Part shown: positions 1 through 8,257 of the stretch, in pieces
Layout: every line of letters starts with the position of its first letter
Position numbering within the stretch: the stretch's first letter is position 1
Source: an uncultured Acidaminococcus sp.
Lineage (GTDB): Bacteria > Bacillota > Negativicutes > Acidaminococcales > Acidaminococcaceae
Assembly (NCBI GenBank): GCA_900315205.1
Contig: OMYF01000022.1
Location: forward strand, 1 to 37,565
Direction of reading: 5' to 3'
DNA length: 37,565 nucleotides
Made by a program: the position numbers and the translations under genes
Notes under the pieces: generated by a model
Databases searched by the model: none
Seen by the model: only the letters and a program-made list of their open reading frames with translations
Told to the model about the DNA's origin: nothing

Positions 1-348
1 AAAATTTCTGAGAGAAACGTTTTGTTAAGTGCGCCCTTTTTTAAGAATTTTTATAGAAATCACCTCATTTTTTAACTTGACATATTACCAGATTGCTTAC
101 TGGCAGGAAAATGCCAGAAAACACCTATTTATCCAGTAGTATATCACATTTCCCGTTCACAGGACCCGCAGGCGGGCCAAAAATCCCTGCCTGCCGTTCA
201 GTTGGTGTGCATGGACAGGGATCAATTCCCGGTATTTTTTAGGGATTTCCTTGTTTTTACTGCGGCACCATGATAGCATACACTTATATCAAAAATCCCA
301 TTCCTGCTGCATACACAAAAATCAGCAAAAAAGAGAGGCATTTTTATC
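1..348. other. Upstream region of the first symporter, with structured leader
   Basis: This stretch carries no convincing gene. A TTGACA hexamer lies at 77-82, but no good -10 box follows at the usual distance. A small hairpin TGGCA/TGCCA lies at about 101-116. The segment 181-188 (AAATCCCT) can pair with two downstream partners, CAGGGAT at 216-222 or AGGGATTT at 241-248, and a run of six T lies between them at 235-240. This resembles an attenuator or an alternative-pairing leader ahead of the symporter, but it could also be the terminator region of a gene left of the window. Confidence 0.4.
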
Positions 349-1659
349 ATGACTGCACAAGAAAAAAACAGTATCGACGCCACCGCCAGAAGCATCATCC
401 GCAGCAACAGTCCCCTGCGCCAGGGAAGACAGTTCCTGCTCTGGATTGCGGCACTCTTCCTCGGCGCCGTCCTGGGCTGGCTGAATATCCCTGCCCTGAA
501 CCAGGTTTTCAATTTCATTGCCACGATCTTCACACGGCTCTTCCAGTTCATCGCCGTCCCGACCATTGCCCTCGCCGTCATCACGACCCTGTCCGTACTC
601 GGCACCAAAGATGAAACCAAAAAGATTTTTACCCACGCCCTGACCTACACCCTGCTGACGACCATCTGTGCCGCCGCTGTGGGGCTTGCCCTCTACCTGT
701 GGGTTGCGCCGGGCAACCTGCCGGCGGAAGTCATCGGGGCCGGTGCTTCCAAAGTGCCGCAGAACCTGGGCAAGATGAGTTATTATGACCATTTCCTGTC
801 GGTCGTGCCGAACAACATCCTGCAGCCGTTCCTCACGGGCAACGTGCTTTCGGTCCTCTTCATCGCCGCGGCAGTGGGCCTTGCCCTGGCATTCATGGCG
901 CCGACGGAAAACCGCAATACGCTGCTGCGCTGCATCCAGGGTGCCCAGGAAGTCCTCTTTACGCTGATCCGTGCCCTGCTGCGGATCCTGCCCATCGGCA
1001 TCCTCGCTTTTGCGGCCCAGCTGACGACGCAGATCGAAGCGGGACTGATCGTCGGAGCTCTGGGAAAATACACCTTCGTCATCATGGCGAGCAATATCAT
1101 CCAGTTCTTCATCGTCCTGCCGCTCTTCCTGCTGCTGCGCGGACTGAATCCGCTGCGCGTGTTCCGCCGGATGTCCCCGGCTCTTGCAGTGGCCTTCTTC
1201 ACCAAGAGCTCTGCCGCGACCTTGCCGGTAACACTGGCTTCGGCCGAAGAGAATATGCGGATCAATCCGTCCATTTCCCGTTTTGTGCTGCCCATTTGCA
1301 CGACGATCAATATGAACGGCTGTGCGGCCTTCATCCTTGTCACATCCATCTTCCTGATGCAGAACAGCGGGATGCAGCTGTCACTGGGCTCGATGATCGC
1401 CTGGCTCTTTGTGGCAGTATTCGCAGCCATCGGGAATGCCGGCGTGCCGATGGGATGCTATTTCCTGACCCTTTCCCTGATGTCGTCCATCGGGGCGAAC
1501 ATCAGCATCATGGGCATCATCCTGCCGATCTACACGGTCATCGATATGATCGAAACGGCAGAAAATGTCTGGTCCGATTCCTGTGTCTGCTCCATGACGG
1601 CAAACGATCTGAAAAAAGAACTGCCCTTTACGCCAGAAGGAGAAACAGTCAAAGCGTGA
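349..1659 (+). CDS. Dicarboxylate/amino-acid:cation symporter (DAACS family)
   Basis: This is a 436-residue secondary transporter of the glutamate/C4-dicarboxylate:Na+ or H+ symporter family (GltP/DctA-like), acting in the cytoplasmic membrane. The sequence shows about eight hydrophobic segments and the family re-entrant signatures: a serine-rich FTKSSAATLP stretch near residue 285 and NMNGCA near residue 322, the counterpart of the NMDGTA substrate and cation site. The Asp-to-Asn change at that site, and the replacement of the usual GIPG-type loop by AGVPMG, place it in a divergent branch, so the substrate is not predictable. The start is supported by an AGAGAGG ribosome-binding site a few bases upstream. 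It is monocistronic, ends in a strong hairpin at 1675-1708, and faces pglX convergently. Confidence 0.9.
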   Translation: MTAQEKNSIDATARSIIRSNSPLRQGRQFLLWIAALFLGAVLGWLNIPALNQVFNFIATIFTRLFQFIAVPTIALAVITTLSVLGTKDETKKIFTHALTYTLLTTICAAAVGLALYLWVAPGNLPAEVIGAGASKVPQNLGKMSYYDHFLSVVPNNILQPFLTGNVLSVLFIAAAVGLALAFMAPTENRNTLLRCIQGAQEVLFTLIRALLRILPIGILAFAAQLTTQIEAGLIVGALGKYTFVIMASNIIQFFIVLPLFLLLRGLNPLRVFRRMSPALAVAFFTKSSAATLPVTLASAEENMRINPSISRFVLPICTTINMNGCAAFILVTSIFLMQNSGMQLSLGSMIAWLFVAVFAAIGNAGVPMGCYFLTLSLMSSIGANISIMGIILPIYTVIDMIETAENVWSDSCVCSMTANDLKKELPFTPEGETVKA

Positions 1660-1674
1660 TGGAAAAGAACGACG

Positions 1675-1712
1675 GAGCTGTGAAAATGCGCAATCATTTT
1701 CACAGCTCTTTA
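1675..1712 (+). terminator. Terminator after the first symporter
   Basis: A perfect 14-bp stem (1675-1688 with 1695-1708) encloses a 6-base loop and is followed by TTTATA. Its core CTGTGAAAATG/CATTTTCACAG recurs at 10690 and 13956, so this is one copy of a repeated terminator-like hairpin. Confidence 0.8.
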
Positions 1713-1725
1713 TACACAATCCGCA

Positions 1726-1885
1726 GAAGACAGATCGCAGATCGCAGGCCGCAGATCGCTGACCGCGGCCGACTGCTGTCAGCGGCTGACGGCCGACGGC
1801 TGGCTGCTGATGGCAGATTGCAGCATCAAAGCTCCAAAGCACCACAGCTCCACAACCCATAACTCAAAACTTCCAACTCACAACT
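1726..1885. repeat. Degenerate heptamer array followed by octamer array (copy 1)
   Basis: From about 1726 the sequence is built of related 7-bp units such as TCGCAGA, TCGCAGG, CCGCAGA, TGACGGC and TGGCTGC. At 1822 it changes into 8-bp units: AGCATCAA, AGCTCCAA, AGCACCAC, AGCTCCAC and four more. The octamer register runs without a break to 1885 and stops at the stop codon of pglX (1886). The array fills the space between two convergent genes. Confidence 0.85.
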
Positions 1886-4800
1886 TTATTCCGTCCCCAC
1901 TTCCCCGAGCAGCATCCTGATCTTCTGCAGGTTCACGGCCACGCCGTCATCAAGATCAAGTTCCAGTCCCTGCCGTGCTGCCCGCCGGAGCCTGACGCCA
2001 TAGGCTTCCAACTCGGCAAGGGCTGCCCGCCGGGCCGCCACCGCCGCCGTCCATTTGCGGGAATCGTGTTTCCTGTCCGCGCCGTCTTTAATGACTTTTT
2101 CCAGACCGTCCTCAAGGACGGTTTTTTCTCTATCCAGACGGGCCGCCATCAGAGAAAACGTATCTTTCCGGAAGCGGTGGCCGTACAGGAGGCACTGGAA
2201 CGCGTGTTTCCGTCCCGACAGGAACTGCCAGTACAGAGGCCTGTTATGGTAGGTGCCGGCATGGTCCGAAGCAAACGCATAGAGGAAATACCGCCTGAGG
2301 AATTTGCGGGGATCCCCACTGCCGCCGAGAGCTTCTGCCAGGAATGCCAGATTCTCTTCCAGGGTGTCCCTGCCGAAGAGAGCCGTCAGGAAGGCTTCCA
2401 GAAGCGCGGACAGGCTGTCCGGACCCTCACTCCCCACCATGACGAAACCGCAGGGCACGGGCTTGAACAAGCGATACCGCGACGGACGCCAGGGCCCGCC
2501 CGCATAGACGAGGCCGGGCTCATCAAGGGAGTAACGGCCCAGGATGCAGCCCACGGCATAGGAGAGGAAGGATCTTGCCGCATCAGCCTTTGTGACGAGG
2601 AAACGGCTCCCGCGCAGGCTTTCCGGAGCGTCCGCAGGCGAATCGACAGCGCGGCGGACCGAGACCTCCGCATCAGGGACACTGCCGGATACGCAGCCTT
2701 CCAGGCCGTAGATCCGGAGATACAGGCGGTTCAGCCTTTCTTCCGTTTCCTTCAGCTGTGCAAAGCGCCCGGCCGTCCGCTTCCGGTACTGTTCCCAGGC
2801 GGCCTGGAGCGACGGTTCCCCGCACGCCAGGGGATGCCGGACAAAATCCCAGGAAAGCTCGGATTCGTCCCAGTCCGACCGGCTGAGGGCAATGCAGCGT
2901 TTGACCAGCGTCTCTGCCTCCGGTTTCCTGTCCCTGTCGATCAGGACGGGGATGCGGGCAATATCCCCGCACTGGTGATTGACCGTGGGCGACAGGAAAG
3001 AAAGGAAGATGCCCGAAAGAGGGCTGTTGCAGAGTCCCAAAAGATACAGAGTCCATTCTTCTGAAAAGCAGCTCATCCCGGCGACGTCGAAGATGAATCC
3101 GGCCGGTTTGAAGCGGAATGAAGCGGGGCCCGTGGTGATCAGGGACCAGGAGAAACAGGGGCGGAAATAATAGCGGTCATTGCGCACGAAGGAACGGCGC
3201 CGGCCGTCGCTGCCGCAGAAATTCCGGATGGCCCGTCCCCGGTCCCGCCAGTCGACCACACAGCCGTCGTTCCCGTACCAGCGCCGGAAACCGCCGCCTT
3301 TGTTGTAAGGGCACCATTTTGCTCCGGAAGCCGCGAAATCGTCTTCGCTCGCAGCACCCCGGCAGATGCTGCGGCAGTCCACTTCGGTCCACTGCCGCAC
3401 GAAACGGCCGTTGTCAGCCGTGGCAAGGCCCTGACGTGAATCAGCCAGGCTCCCCAGAAGGCGGCCTTCCCGGAAAGCGCGCAGGATCTGCGGCGTGATC
3501 CAGTAGATCCAGGGCGTGCCGGGAAGAGCGGCAAAGTTTTCCTGACGGGCGGCATAGCGCTCGCGTCCGGAGAAAAAGAGCTGCTTTTTCCCTTCACTCG
3601 TATCCGGTCCGGTCAGCCGGATATAGACGCCCGGCTGATGGGACGGAGCCCCGTGACGCACGACGAAGGCCGCGGTCTGGACGATCTCGCCGTGGAAATC
3701 GGCAAAAGCATGGGCGCCCAGATGCAGCAGGCTGAGCGTTTCCACTTCGAGCCAGTGCCTGCGCAGGGCGGCAAAACTCGTCAGGAACATCCAGGAATGC
3801 TGGGTGATCATGGCAAGATAACCGCCGGGCCGGGTCATGGCAAGGCAGCGCTCCATGAACATGGCAAAAAGATCATTCCGACTGTCCGGATACTGCCGTC
3901 GGGCAAACTGCTGCAGGTCGGGGCTCAGATTCGGCAGTGCCTGATAAGGCGGATTGGTGACCACCACATCGTACGTGCGGGCGAGCAGGCAGAGCGCTTC
4001 GAGGCGGTCCCGCAGCTCCTTCCCTCCCCTCTTCGGGTCCTTCAGATACTGCGCCGCCTCCCGTGCTGCCGCTTCCGGGACCTGATACAGGGAACCACAG
4101 AGGGACGAGGCAGAAAGTGCATCCGCAAACGGTGCAGGGACATTTTTTATTTTAGACAATGCGTGGATATGGGGCCGGATGCCCCGTGTAAAGAAATCCG
4201 GGTCGAGTTCCCGGCCCTTCATCATAAGGGAAAAGGAAGCCAGCCGTGCCGCCTGCGCATCCAGGTCCACTCCGTACAGGTTCTGCAGGAGGATGGACTT
4301 TGCCGTCTCAGGCGCACTGAAGCCGGCTTCCTTATAGAGTGCCGCAAGGGCATCGAAAAGCTGTGCCAGGAGATGGCCGCTGCCACAGCAGGGATCCATA
4401 CAGCTGACACGGATCAGGATAGCGGGATCAGTCCGGCCCGATGCAGGAGAATTTTCCTTTCCGGCATCGGGCACATAATAAGCAAAAGGGCCTTCCGGCC
4501 CGGAGGGACGCGGGTCCCTGCGGCAGGCCCGGAGCAGGGAATTTTCCACAAGGTAGCGTCCGATCCAGTCGGGCGTAAAGAGCTGAGTCGCCACGGGCAG
4601 GGTCTCCGCGGTAAGCTTGACATGCTTTTTGAGATCACTGTAGACCCGGTTTTTCTCTTCGGCCCGATAATACTGGAAGAACCAGCCCATGATCTGGACA
4701 TGGCAGACCCAGTCCTCCCGGGGCAGGAGCTTTGCAAGGCGGCGGCAGAGGCCATCCCTGCCGAAAAAGACCGGAGGGATCCAGAATGCTGACGGGGCGC

Positions 4801-5107
4801 TTTCTTCCGGGAAGAAATCCGGAAAAAGGCGCGATGCCATATGGTACTGCCCCGCTAAGGCTTCCGGAGACACAGCTTCTGCAAAAAAGCAGCCCGGACC
4901 CGGGAGATACGCGTTGGCCTCGAGATAGCAGAGAGCAGTCAGACGGAGGAACCACGCAAAAGCCAGCGCCTCCGCATCTTTTTCCATGGTCCCCGAGCCC
5001 TGTTCCCGGCCCGCCAAAAGGGCAGTCTGCGAAAGATGCCTGACGGCACACGCCGTCAGTTCCCGGCGTGCTGCCGCGGCAAAACGCTTCATGCTCGGTT
5101 TATCCAT
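1886..5107 (-). CDS. pglX: Orphan PglX-type adenine-specific DNA methyltransferase
   Basis: This 1073-residue protein resembles the BREX type 1 methyltransferase PglX, which N6-methylates adenine in a non-palindromic motif to mark self DNA. Visible features are an N-terminal helical region, FTPDWIGRYLVENSLL near residue 175, SAM-binding motif I DPCCGSG at 238-244, catalytic NPPY at 385-388, and the PglX-typical YNKGGGFRRWYGN near residue 600. A long C-terminal region, probably for target recognition, follows. The start at 5107 is chosen because a GGGGGG-type ribosome-binding site lies just upstream. No brxC, pglZ, brxL, brxA or brxB homologue is within reach, so it may be a solitary methyltransferase, a type IIG-like enzyme, or a remnant of a lost system. 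I see no PD-(D/E)XK nuclease motif by eye. The frame is uninterrupted, so the enzyme is probably active. Confidence 0.85.
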   Translation of the reverse strand: MDKPSMKRFAAAARRELTACAVRHLSQTALLAGREQGSGTMEKDAEALAFAWFLRLTALCYLEANAYLPGPGCFFAEAVSPEALAGQYHMASRLFPDFFPEESAPSAFWIPPVFFGRDGLCRRLAKLLPREDWVCHVQIMGWFFQYYRAEEKNRVYSDLKKHVKLTAETLPVATQLFTPDWIGRYLVENSLLRACRRDPRPSGPEGPFAYYVPDAGKENSPASGRTDPAILIRVSCMDPCCGSGHLLAQLFDALAALYKEAGFSAPETAKSILLQNLYGVDLDAQAARLASFSLMMKGRELDPDFFTRGIRPHIHALSKIKNVPAPFADALSASSLCGSLYQVPEAAAREAAQYLKDPKRGGKELRDRLEALCLLARTYDVVVTNPPYQALPNLSPDLQQFARRQYPDSRNDLFAMFMERCLAMTRPGGYLAMITQHSWMFLTSFAALRRHWLEVETLSLLHLGAHAFADFHGEIVQTAAFVVRHGAPSHQPGVYIRLTGPDTSEGKKQLFFSGRERYAARQENFAALPGTPWIYWITPQILRAFREGRLLGSLADSRQGLATADNGRFVRQWTEVDCRSICRGAASEDDFAASGAKWCPYNKGGGFRRWYGNDGCVVDWRDRGRAIRNFCGSDGRRRSFVRNDRYYFRPCFSWSLITTGPASFRFKPAGFIFDVAGMSCFSEEWTLYLLGLCNSPLSGIFLSFLSPTVNHQCGDIARIPVLIDRDRKPEAETLVKRCIALSRSDWDESELSWDFVRHPLACGEPSLQAAWEQYRKRTAGRFAQLKETEERLNRLYLRIYGLEGCVSGSVPDAEVSVRRAVDSPADAPESLRGSRFLVTKADAARSFLSYAVGCILGRYSLDEPGLVYAGGPWRPSRYRLFKPVPCGFVMVGSEGPDSLSALLEAFLTALFGRDTLEENLAFLAEALGGSGDPRKFLRRYFLYAFASDHAGTYHNRPLYWQFLSGRKHAFQCLLYGHRFRKDTFSLMAARLDREKTVLEDGLEKVIKDGADRKHDSRKWTAAVAARRAALAELEAYGVRLRRAARQGLELDLDDGVAVNLQKIRMLLGEVGTE

Positions 5108-5137
5108 GGAATGGCCCCCCTGGGAAATGATACTTCC

Positions 5138-5146
5138 ATCATAGCA
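5138..5146 (-). promoter_or_regulatory. Candidate pglX promoter (extended -10)
   Basis: On the minus strand TGCTATGAT forms an extended -10 box about 30 bases ahead of the pglX start. The -35 match (TTTCCT, 18-bp spacing) is weak. Confidence 0.4.
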
Positions 5147-5193
5147 CAGGAAGGGCGGATAAGGAAACCACCGATTCGGCTGCCATCCGCCTA

Positions 5194-5222
5194 TTGACTC
5201 CGGAGCTTTTATCTTTTATAGT
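5194..5222 (+). promoter_or_regulatory. Promoter of predicted small RNA
   Basis: TTGACT at 5194-5199, exactly 17 bases of spacer, and TATAGT at 5217-5222 make a near-consensus sigma-70 promoter pointing right. No plus-strand gene starts downstream; the predicted transcript would begin near 5229-5230, at the foot of the first of three hairpins. Confidence 0.65.
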
Positions 5223-5229
5223 TGTAACC

Positions 5230-5356
5230 AGTACGGAATGACCTGGGCAAGGCTGGTTCCGTACGGGCAATAATGCCATTATTGCCAAAGATCATCCTTT
5301 CTGTCGTATGATACGGCTTGAGCACCTGTATGATACTAAGAGAGGATGATTTTTTC
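5230..5356 (+). ncRNA. Predicted small RNA: three hairpins with intrinsic terminator
   Basis: About 127 nt downstream of a good promoter fold into three successive stems. Stem 1 is GTACGGAA (5231-5238) with TTCCGTAC (5257-5264). Stem 2 is GGCAATAAT (5266-5274) with ATTATTGCC (5278-5286) around a 3-base loop. Stem 3 is ATCATCCT (5291-5298) with AGGATGAT (5343-5350), with an inner GTATGATAC pairing with itself except for one central mismatch, followed by six T. A competing stem AACCAG/CTGGTT overlaps stem 1, so the 5' end could switch between folds. It matches no RNA family I recognise. It lies between the pglX promoter and the end of the lysS operon. A leader for a lost gene is the main alternative. 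Confidence 0.6.
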
Positions 5357-5415
5357 GTTCCGGCAAGGACCTTTACTGCCCGCACTGTCTTCTGCAGCGG
5401 CCGGACACGCAATAA

Positions 5416-5453
5416 GGCACTCCCTTCTCAGATTCTCTCTGAAAAAGGAGTGT
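5416..5453. other. Nested hairpin of unclear role
   Basis: GGCACTCC (5416-5423) pairs with GGAGTGTC, with an inner TCAGA/TCTGA stem. The T-tract on the plus side is weak (TCTTT). It could be a second terminator behind the predicted small RNA or a backstop for the lysS transcript. Confidence 0.4.
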
Positions 5454-5508
5454 CTTTCCCTATGTCACGAAAACGCCGCACGGACTCTTTTCAGTGACCC
5501 GTATGCGT

Positions 5509-5546
5509 AAAGCCCGGCTCGATGGAATCCCATCGGACCGGGCTTT
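5509..5546 (-). terminator. Terminator of greA-lysS
   Basis: A long stem AAAGCCCGG...CCGGGCTTT with an inner CGATGG/CCATCG pairing lies about 20 bases after the lysS stop codon. The U-tail on the minus strand is short. Confidence 0.65.
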
Positions 5547-5565
5547 GTTTGACAGTATTTTTTTA

Positions 5566-7539
5566 TCAGTGCAGCTTGGCCCCTGCCGGGATGTGGTCAT
5601 CCACGATCAGCAGACGGAGCTTGCGCTCGCCGTTCTGTTCATAGACAGCACTCAGCAGCATGCCGTTCGACTCCACGCCCATCATGGGCTTCGGAGGCAG
5701 GTTCGTGATGGCGATCAGGGTCCTGCCGATGAGGTCTTCCGGATCGTAGTAGGCCTTGATGCCGCTCAGGATAGTGCGGTCCGTGCCACTGCCGTCATCC
5801 AGCGTGAACTGCAGGAGTTTCTTGGACTTGGGTACGGCAAAGCAGTCCTTGACTTTAACGGCCCGGAAATCGGATTTGCTGAACGTATCGAAATCCACGT
5901 CCTCTGCAAAGAGGGGTTCCACGGTGACACCCGTAAAGTCGATCTTCTCTTCTTTGGCGGGCGCTGCTGCAGGGGCTGCTGCCGCCGGTGCTTCCGGAGC
6001 AGCGGCTTTCTGGGAAGCCGTATCGTCGAGCGGTTTCATCGTCGGGAACAGCAGGACGTCGCGGATGGAAGGCGTATCGGTCAGGAACATGACGAGACGG
6101 TCAATGCCAATCCCCAGGCCGCCCGTGGGAGGCAGGCCGTGCATCAGGGCATTGATGAAGTCTTCATCCATCATGCCTGCTTCATCGTCGCCGGCGTTCC
6201 GTTCTTCCACCTGTTTCTCGAAACGTTCGCGCTGATCAAGAGGATCATTGAGCTCCGTAAATCCGTTGCAGAGCTCGCGGCCGAAGATGAAACCTTCGAA
6301 ACGATCGGTCACATCGGGATCGGCAAGGCTGCTCTTGGCAAGCGGAGAAATTTCCTTCGGATGGCCCGTGATAAAGATCGGCTGGACCAGGTTCTCTTCC
6401 ACGAATTTGTCAAAGAATGCTTCGAGGATCTTACCGTAGCCGAATTCCGGCTTGTATTCCACGCCGGCTTCGTCCGCCATCCTGCGGGCCACAGCCACGT
6501 CCTTCACACCCGTGAAGTCCTTGCCGGAATACTTCTTGACGGCATCCACCATGGTCATGCGCGGCCACGGCGGGGTCAGGTCGATTTCCCTGCCTTCATA
6601 GGAAATCTTCATGGTCCCCAGGACCTGCTGTGCCGTCCGGGAAACGATCTTCTCCGTGATATCCATCATGGAATTCATATCACCGTAAGCCTGGTACAGC
6701 TCCAGAGAGGTGAATTCCGGGTTGTGTTTGATATCCATGCCTTCGTTGCGGAACACGCGGCCCAGTTCATAGACTCTTTCCAGACCGCCGACGATGAGGC
6801 GCTTCAGGTTGAGTTCCGTCGCGATGCGCAGGTACAGGTCGATGTCCAGGGCATTGTGGTGCGTCACGAAAGGCCGTGCCGTGGCACCGCCGGAAATCGT
6901 GTTGAGGACCGGGGTCTCCACTTCCAGGAAACCGTCCTCATCGAGGATCCGGCGGATGCTCTTGATGATCTGCGTCCGCTTGACAAAGACGTCGCGGACT
7001 TCCGGATTGACGATCAGATCCACATAACGCTGACGGTAGCGGATTTCCTTATCCTTCAGGCCGTGCCACTTTTCCGGCAGCGGCTTCAGAGCCTTGGAAA
7101 GGAACTCGAGCTTCTGCACGCGGATGGACGGTTCGCCCATATGGGTCTTGAAGACCTGGCCTTCGACGCCGATGATATCGCCGATATCCATCAGCTTGAT
7201 GACCTTGTAATTTTCTTCTCCCAGCACATCCTTGCGGACGTACAGCTGGATCTTCCCGGTCTTGTCCAGAAGGTCCAGGAAAGCTGTCTTGCCGTGGCCG
7301 CGGATGGCCATGACCCGGCCCGCCACGCGGACGACCGTGCCGTCCGCCTCCATCGCGTCGACATTGTCATGGACTTCTTTGTTGTGGTGGGTCCACTGGA
7401 AAGCATGTCCGAACGGCAGGATCCCCATTTCCTGCAGTTTGTGCATCTTGTCCATGCGGACAGCCATCTGTTCAGTGATATCTTCTTCCACTGCCGGTGC
7501 GGCAGCATTCTTCTTGATTTCTTCGGTCATTCGTTTCAC
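5566..7539 (-). CDS. lysS: Lysyl-tRNA synthetase (class II) with fused C-terminal tRNA-binding domain
   Basis: This enzyme charges tRNA-Lys with lysine in the cytoplasm. Residues from about 70 to 165 form the OB-fold anticodon-binding domain. The class II core follows, with motif 2 FRNEGMDIKHNPEFTSLE near residue 270 and motif 3 GIGIDRLVM near residue 480. A normal bacterial LysS of about 495 residues would end around FPTMKP. Here an Ala/Pro-rich linker (about 510-545) leads into a further domain of about 110 residues (DFRAVKVKDCFAVPKSKKLL, NLPPKPMMGVESNGMLL) that resembles the Trbp111/EMAPII-type domain usually found at the end of MetRS. The start overlaps the greA stop by four bases (ATGA), so the two genes are translationally coupled. 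No T-box leader is visible. Confidence 0.95.
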   Translation of the reverse strand: MKRMTEEIKKNAAAPAVEEDITEQMAVRMDKMHKLQEMGILPFGHAFQWTHHNKEVHDNVDAMEADGTVVRVAGRVMAIRGHGKTAFLDLLDKTGKIQLYVRKDVLGEENYKVIKLMDIGDIIGVEGQVFKTHMGEPSIRVQKLEFLSKALKPLPEKWHGLKDKEIRYRQRYVDLIVNPEVRDVFVKRTQIIKSIRRILDEDGFLEVETPVLNTISGGATARPFVTHHNALDIDLYLRIATELNLKRLIVGGLERVYELGRVFRNEGMDIKHNPEFTSLELYQAYGDMNSMMDITEKIVSRTAQQVLGTMKISYEGREIDLTPPWPRMTMVDAVKKYSGKDFTGVKDVAVARRMADEAGVEYKPEFGYGKILEAFFDKFVEENLVQPIFITGHPKEISPLAKSSLADPDVTDRFEGFIFGRELCNGFTELNDPLDQRERFEKQVEERNAGDDEAGMMDEDFINALMHGLPPTGGLGIGIDRLVMFLTDTPSIRDVLLFPTMKPLDDTASQKAAAPEAPAAAAPAAAPAKEEKIDFTGVTVEPLFAEDVDFDTFSKSDFRAVKVKDCFAVPKSKKLLQFTLDDGSGTDRTILSGIKAYYDPEDLIGRTLIAITNLPPKPMMGVESNGMLLSAVYEQNGERKLRLLIVDDHIPAGAKLH

Positions 7540-8048
7540 TCCTTGGCTGCGGGTTCGGCGGCGGAAGCTCTGCTGATGCTCACGATCTTATAGTTGAGTT
7601 CACCGGCCGGGGTGCGGACGACGCAGACGGAACCGACTTTCTGGCCCAGGATGGCCTTGCCGACGGGGGATTCGTTGGAAATACGGGGAATGTCAGCCAT
7701 GGGATCGGCTTCCGTCGTACCGACGACTTCGTATTCGTCCTCGTCACCGGTTTCCATATCCTTTATCTTGACTTTGCTGCCCAGGGAAACGATGTCCTTG
7801 TTGATATCGGAATCCTTGATGACCTTGGCATTCCGGATCATATTTTCGAGCGTAAGGATACGGCCTTCCACGAAAGCCTGCTCGTTCTTGGCATCATCAT
7901 ACTCAGAGTTCTCGCTGATATCACCATAAGAGATGGCGATCTTCAGCCGTTCAGCGACCTGCTGTCTTTTTTCGGAACGAAGATAGTCGAGTTCATCCTC
8001 CAGCTTCTTCAAACCTGCTTCCGTTAAAATGGTTTCCTTTTCAGCCAT
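7536..8048 (-). CDS. greA: Transcription elongation factor GreA
   Basis: This 170-residue protein rescues backtracked RNA polymerase by stimulating transcript cleavage. It shows the N-terminal coiled-coil (LTEAGLKKLEDELDYLR) and the conserved DISENSEYDDAKNEQ segment near residues 42-58, which contains the acidic tip residues. The C-terminal FKBP-like domain has SPVGKAILGQKVG. An AAGGAG-type ribosome-binding site precedes the start. It is the first gene of an operon with lysS, as in many Firmicutes, and has a consensus promoter at 8229-8257. The C-terminal tail (RASAAEPAAKE) is slightly longer than usual. Confidence 0.97.
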   Translation of the reverse strand: MAEKETILTEAGLKKLEDELDYLRSEKRQQVAERLKIAISYGDISENSEYDDAKNEQAFVEGRILTLENMIRNAKVIKDSDINKDIVSLGSKVKIKDMETGDEDEYEVVGTTEADPMADIPRISNESPVGKAILGQKVGSVCVVRTPAGELNYKIVSISRASAAEPAAKE

Positions 8049-8228
8049 GTTTCACGACTCCTTTTATTGAATCTACTGAAAGCCGCTGCCCGGATGCGGC
8101 GGCCTGAGCGGCGCCGCTGTGCTGCAGCCTGGCAGCCGGCACGGGTACGGACACGCCGGGACCCGCTGCCGGATGGCCCAGTGGTTCCCTGATACAAGAT
8201 GGATCCTGCAAAGTCCATATCTTTTAGA

Positions 8229-8257
8229 TTATATGGTCTGGGACGGGCTTTGTCAAC
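8229..8257 (-). promoter_or_regulatory. greA-lysS promoter
   Basis: Reading the minus strand: TTGACA (8257-8252), 17 bases, TATAAT (8234-8229). Both hexamers are perfect consensus with ideal spacing. Confidence 0.85.

Noticed and set aside
5209..5412. 67-codon minus-strand frame over the predicted small RNA
   Set aside because: No ribosome-binding site, and the DNA is better explained by three hairpins with promoter and terminator on the other strand.
5494..7593. 699-codon plus-strand frame opposite lysS
   Set aside because: Antisense shadow; starts inside the lysS terminator and has no ribosome-binding site.
8049..8222. T-box leader in front of greA-lysS
   Set aside because: No T-box core sequence or specifier-loop arrangement was seen; only GC-rich hairpins.
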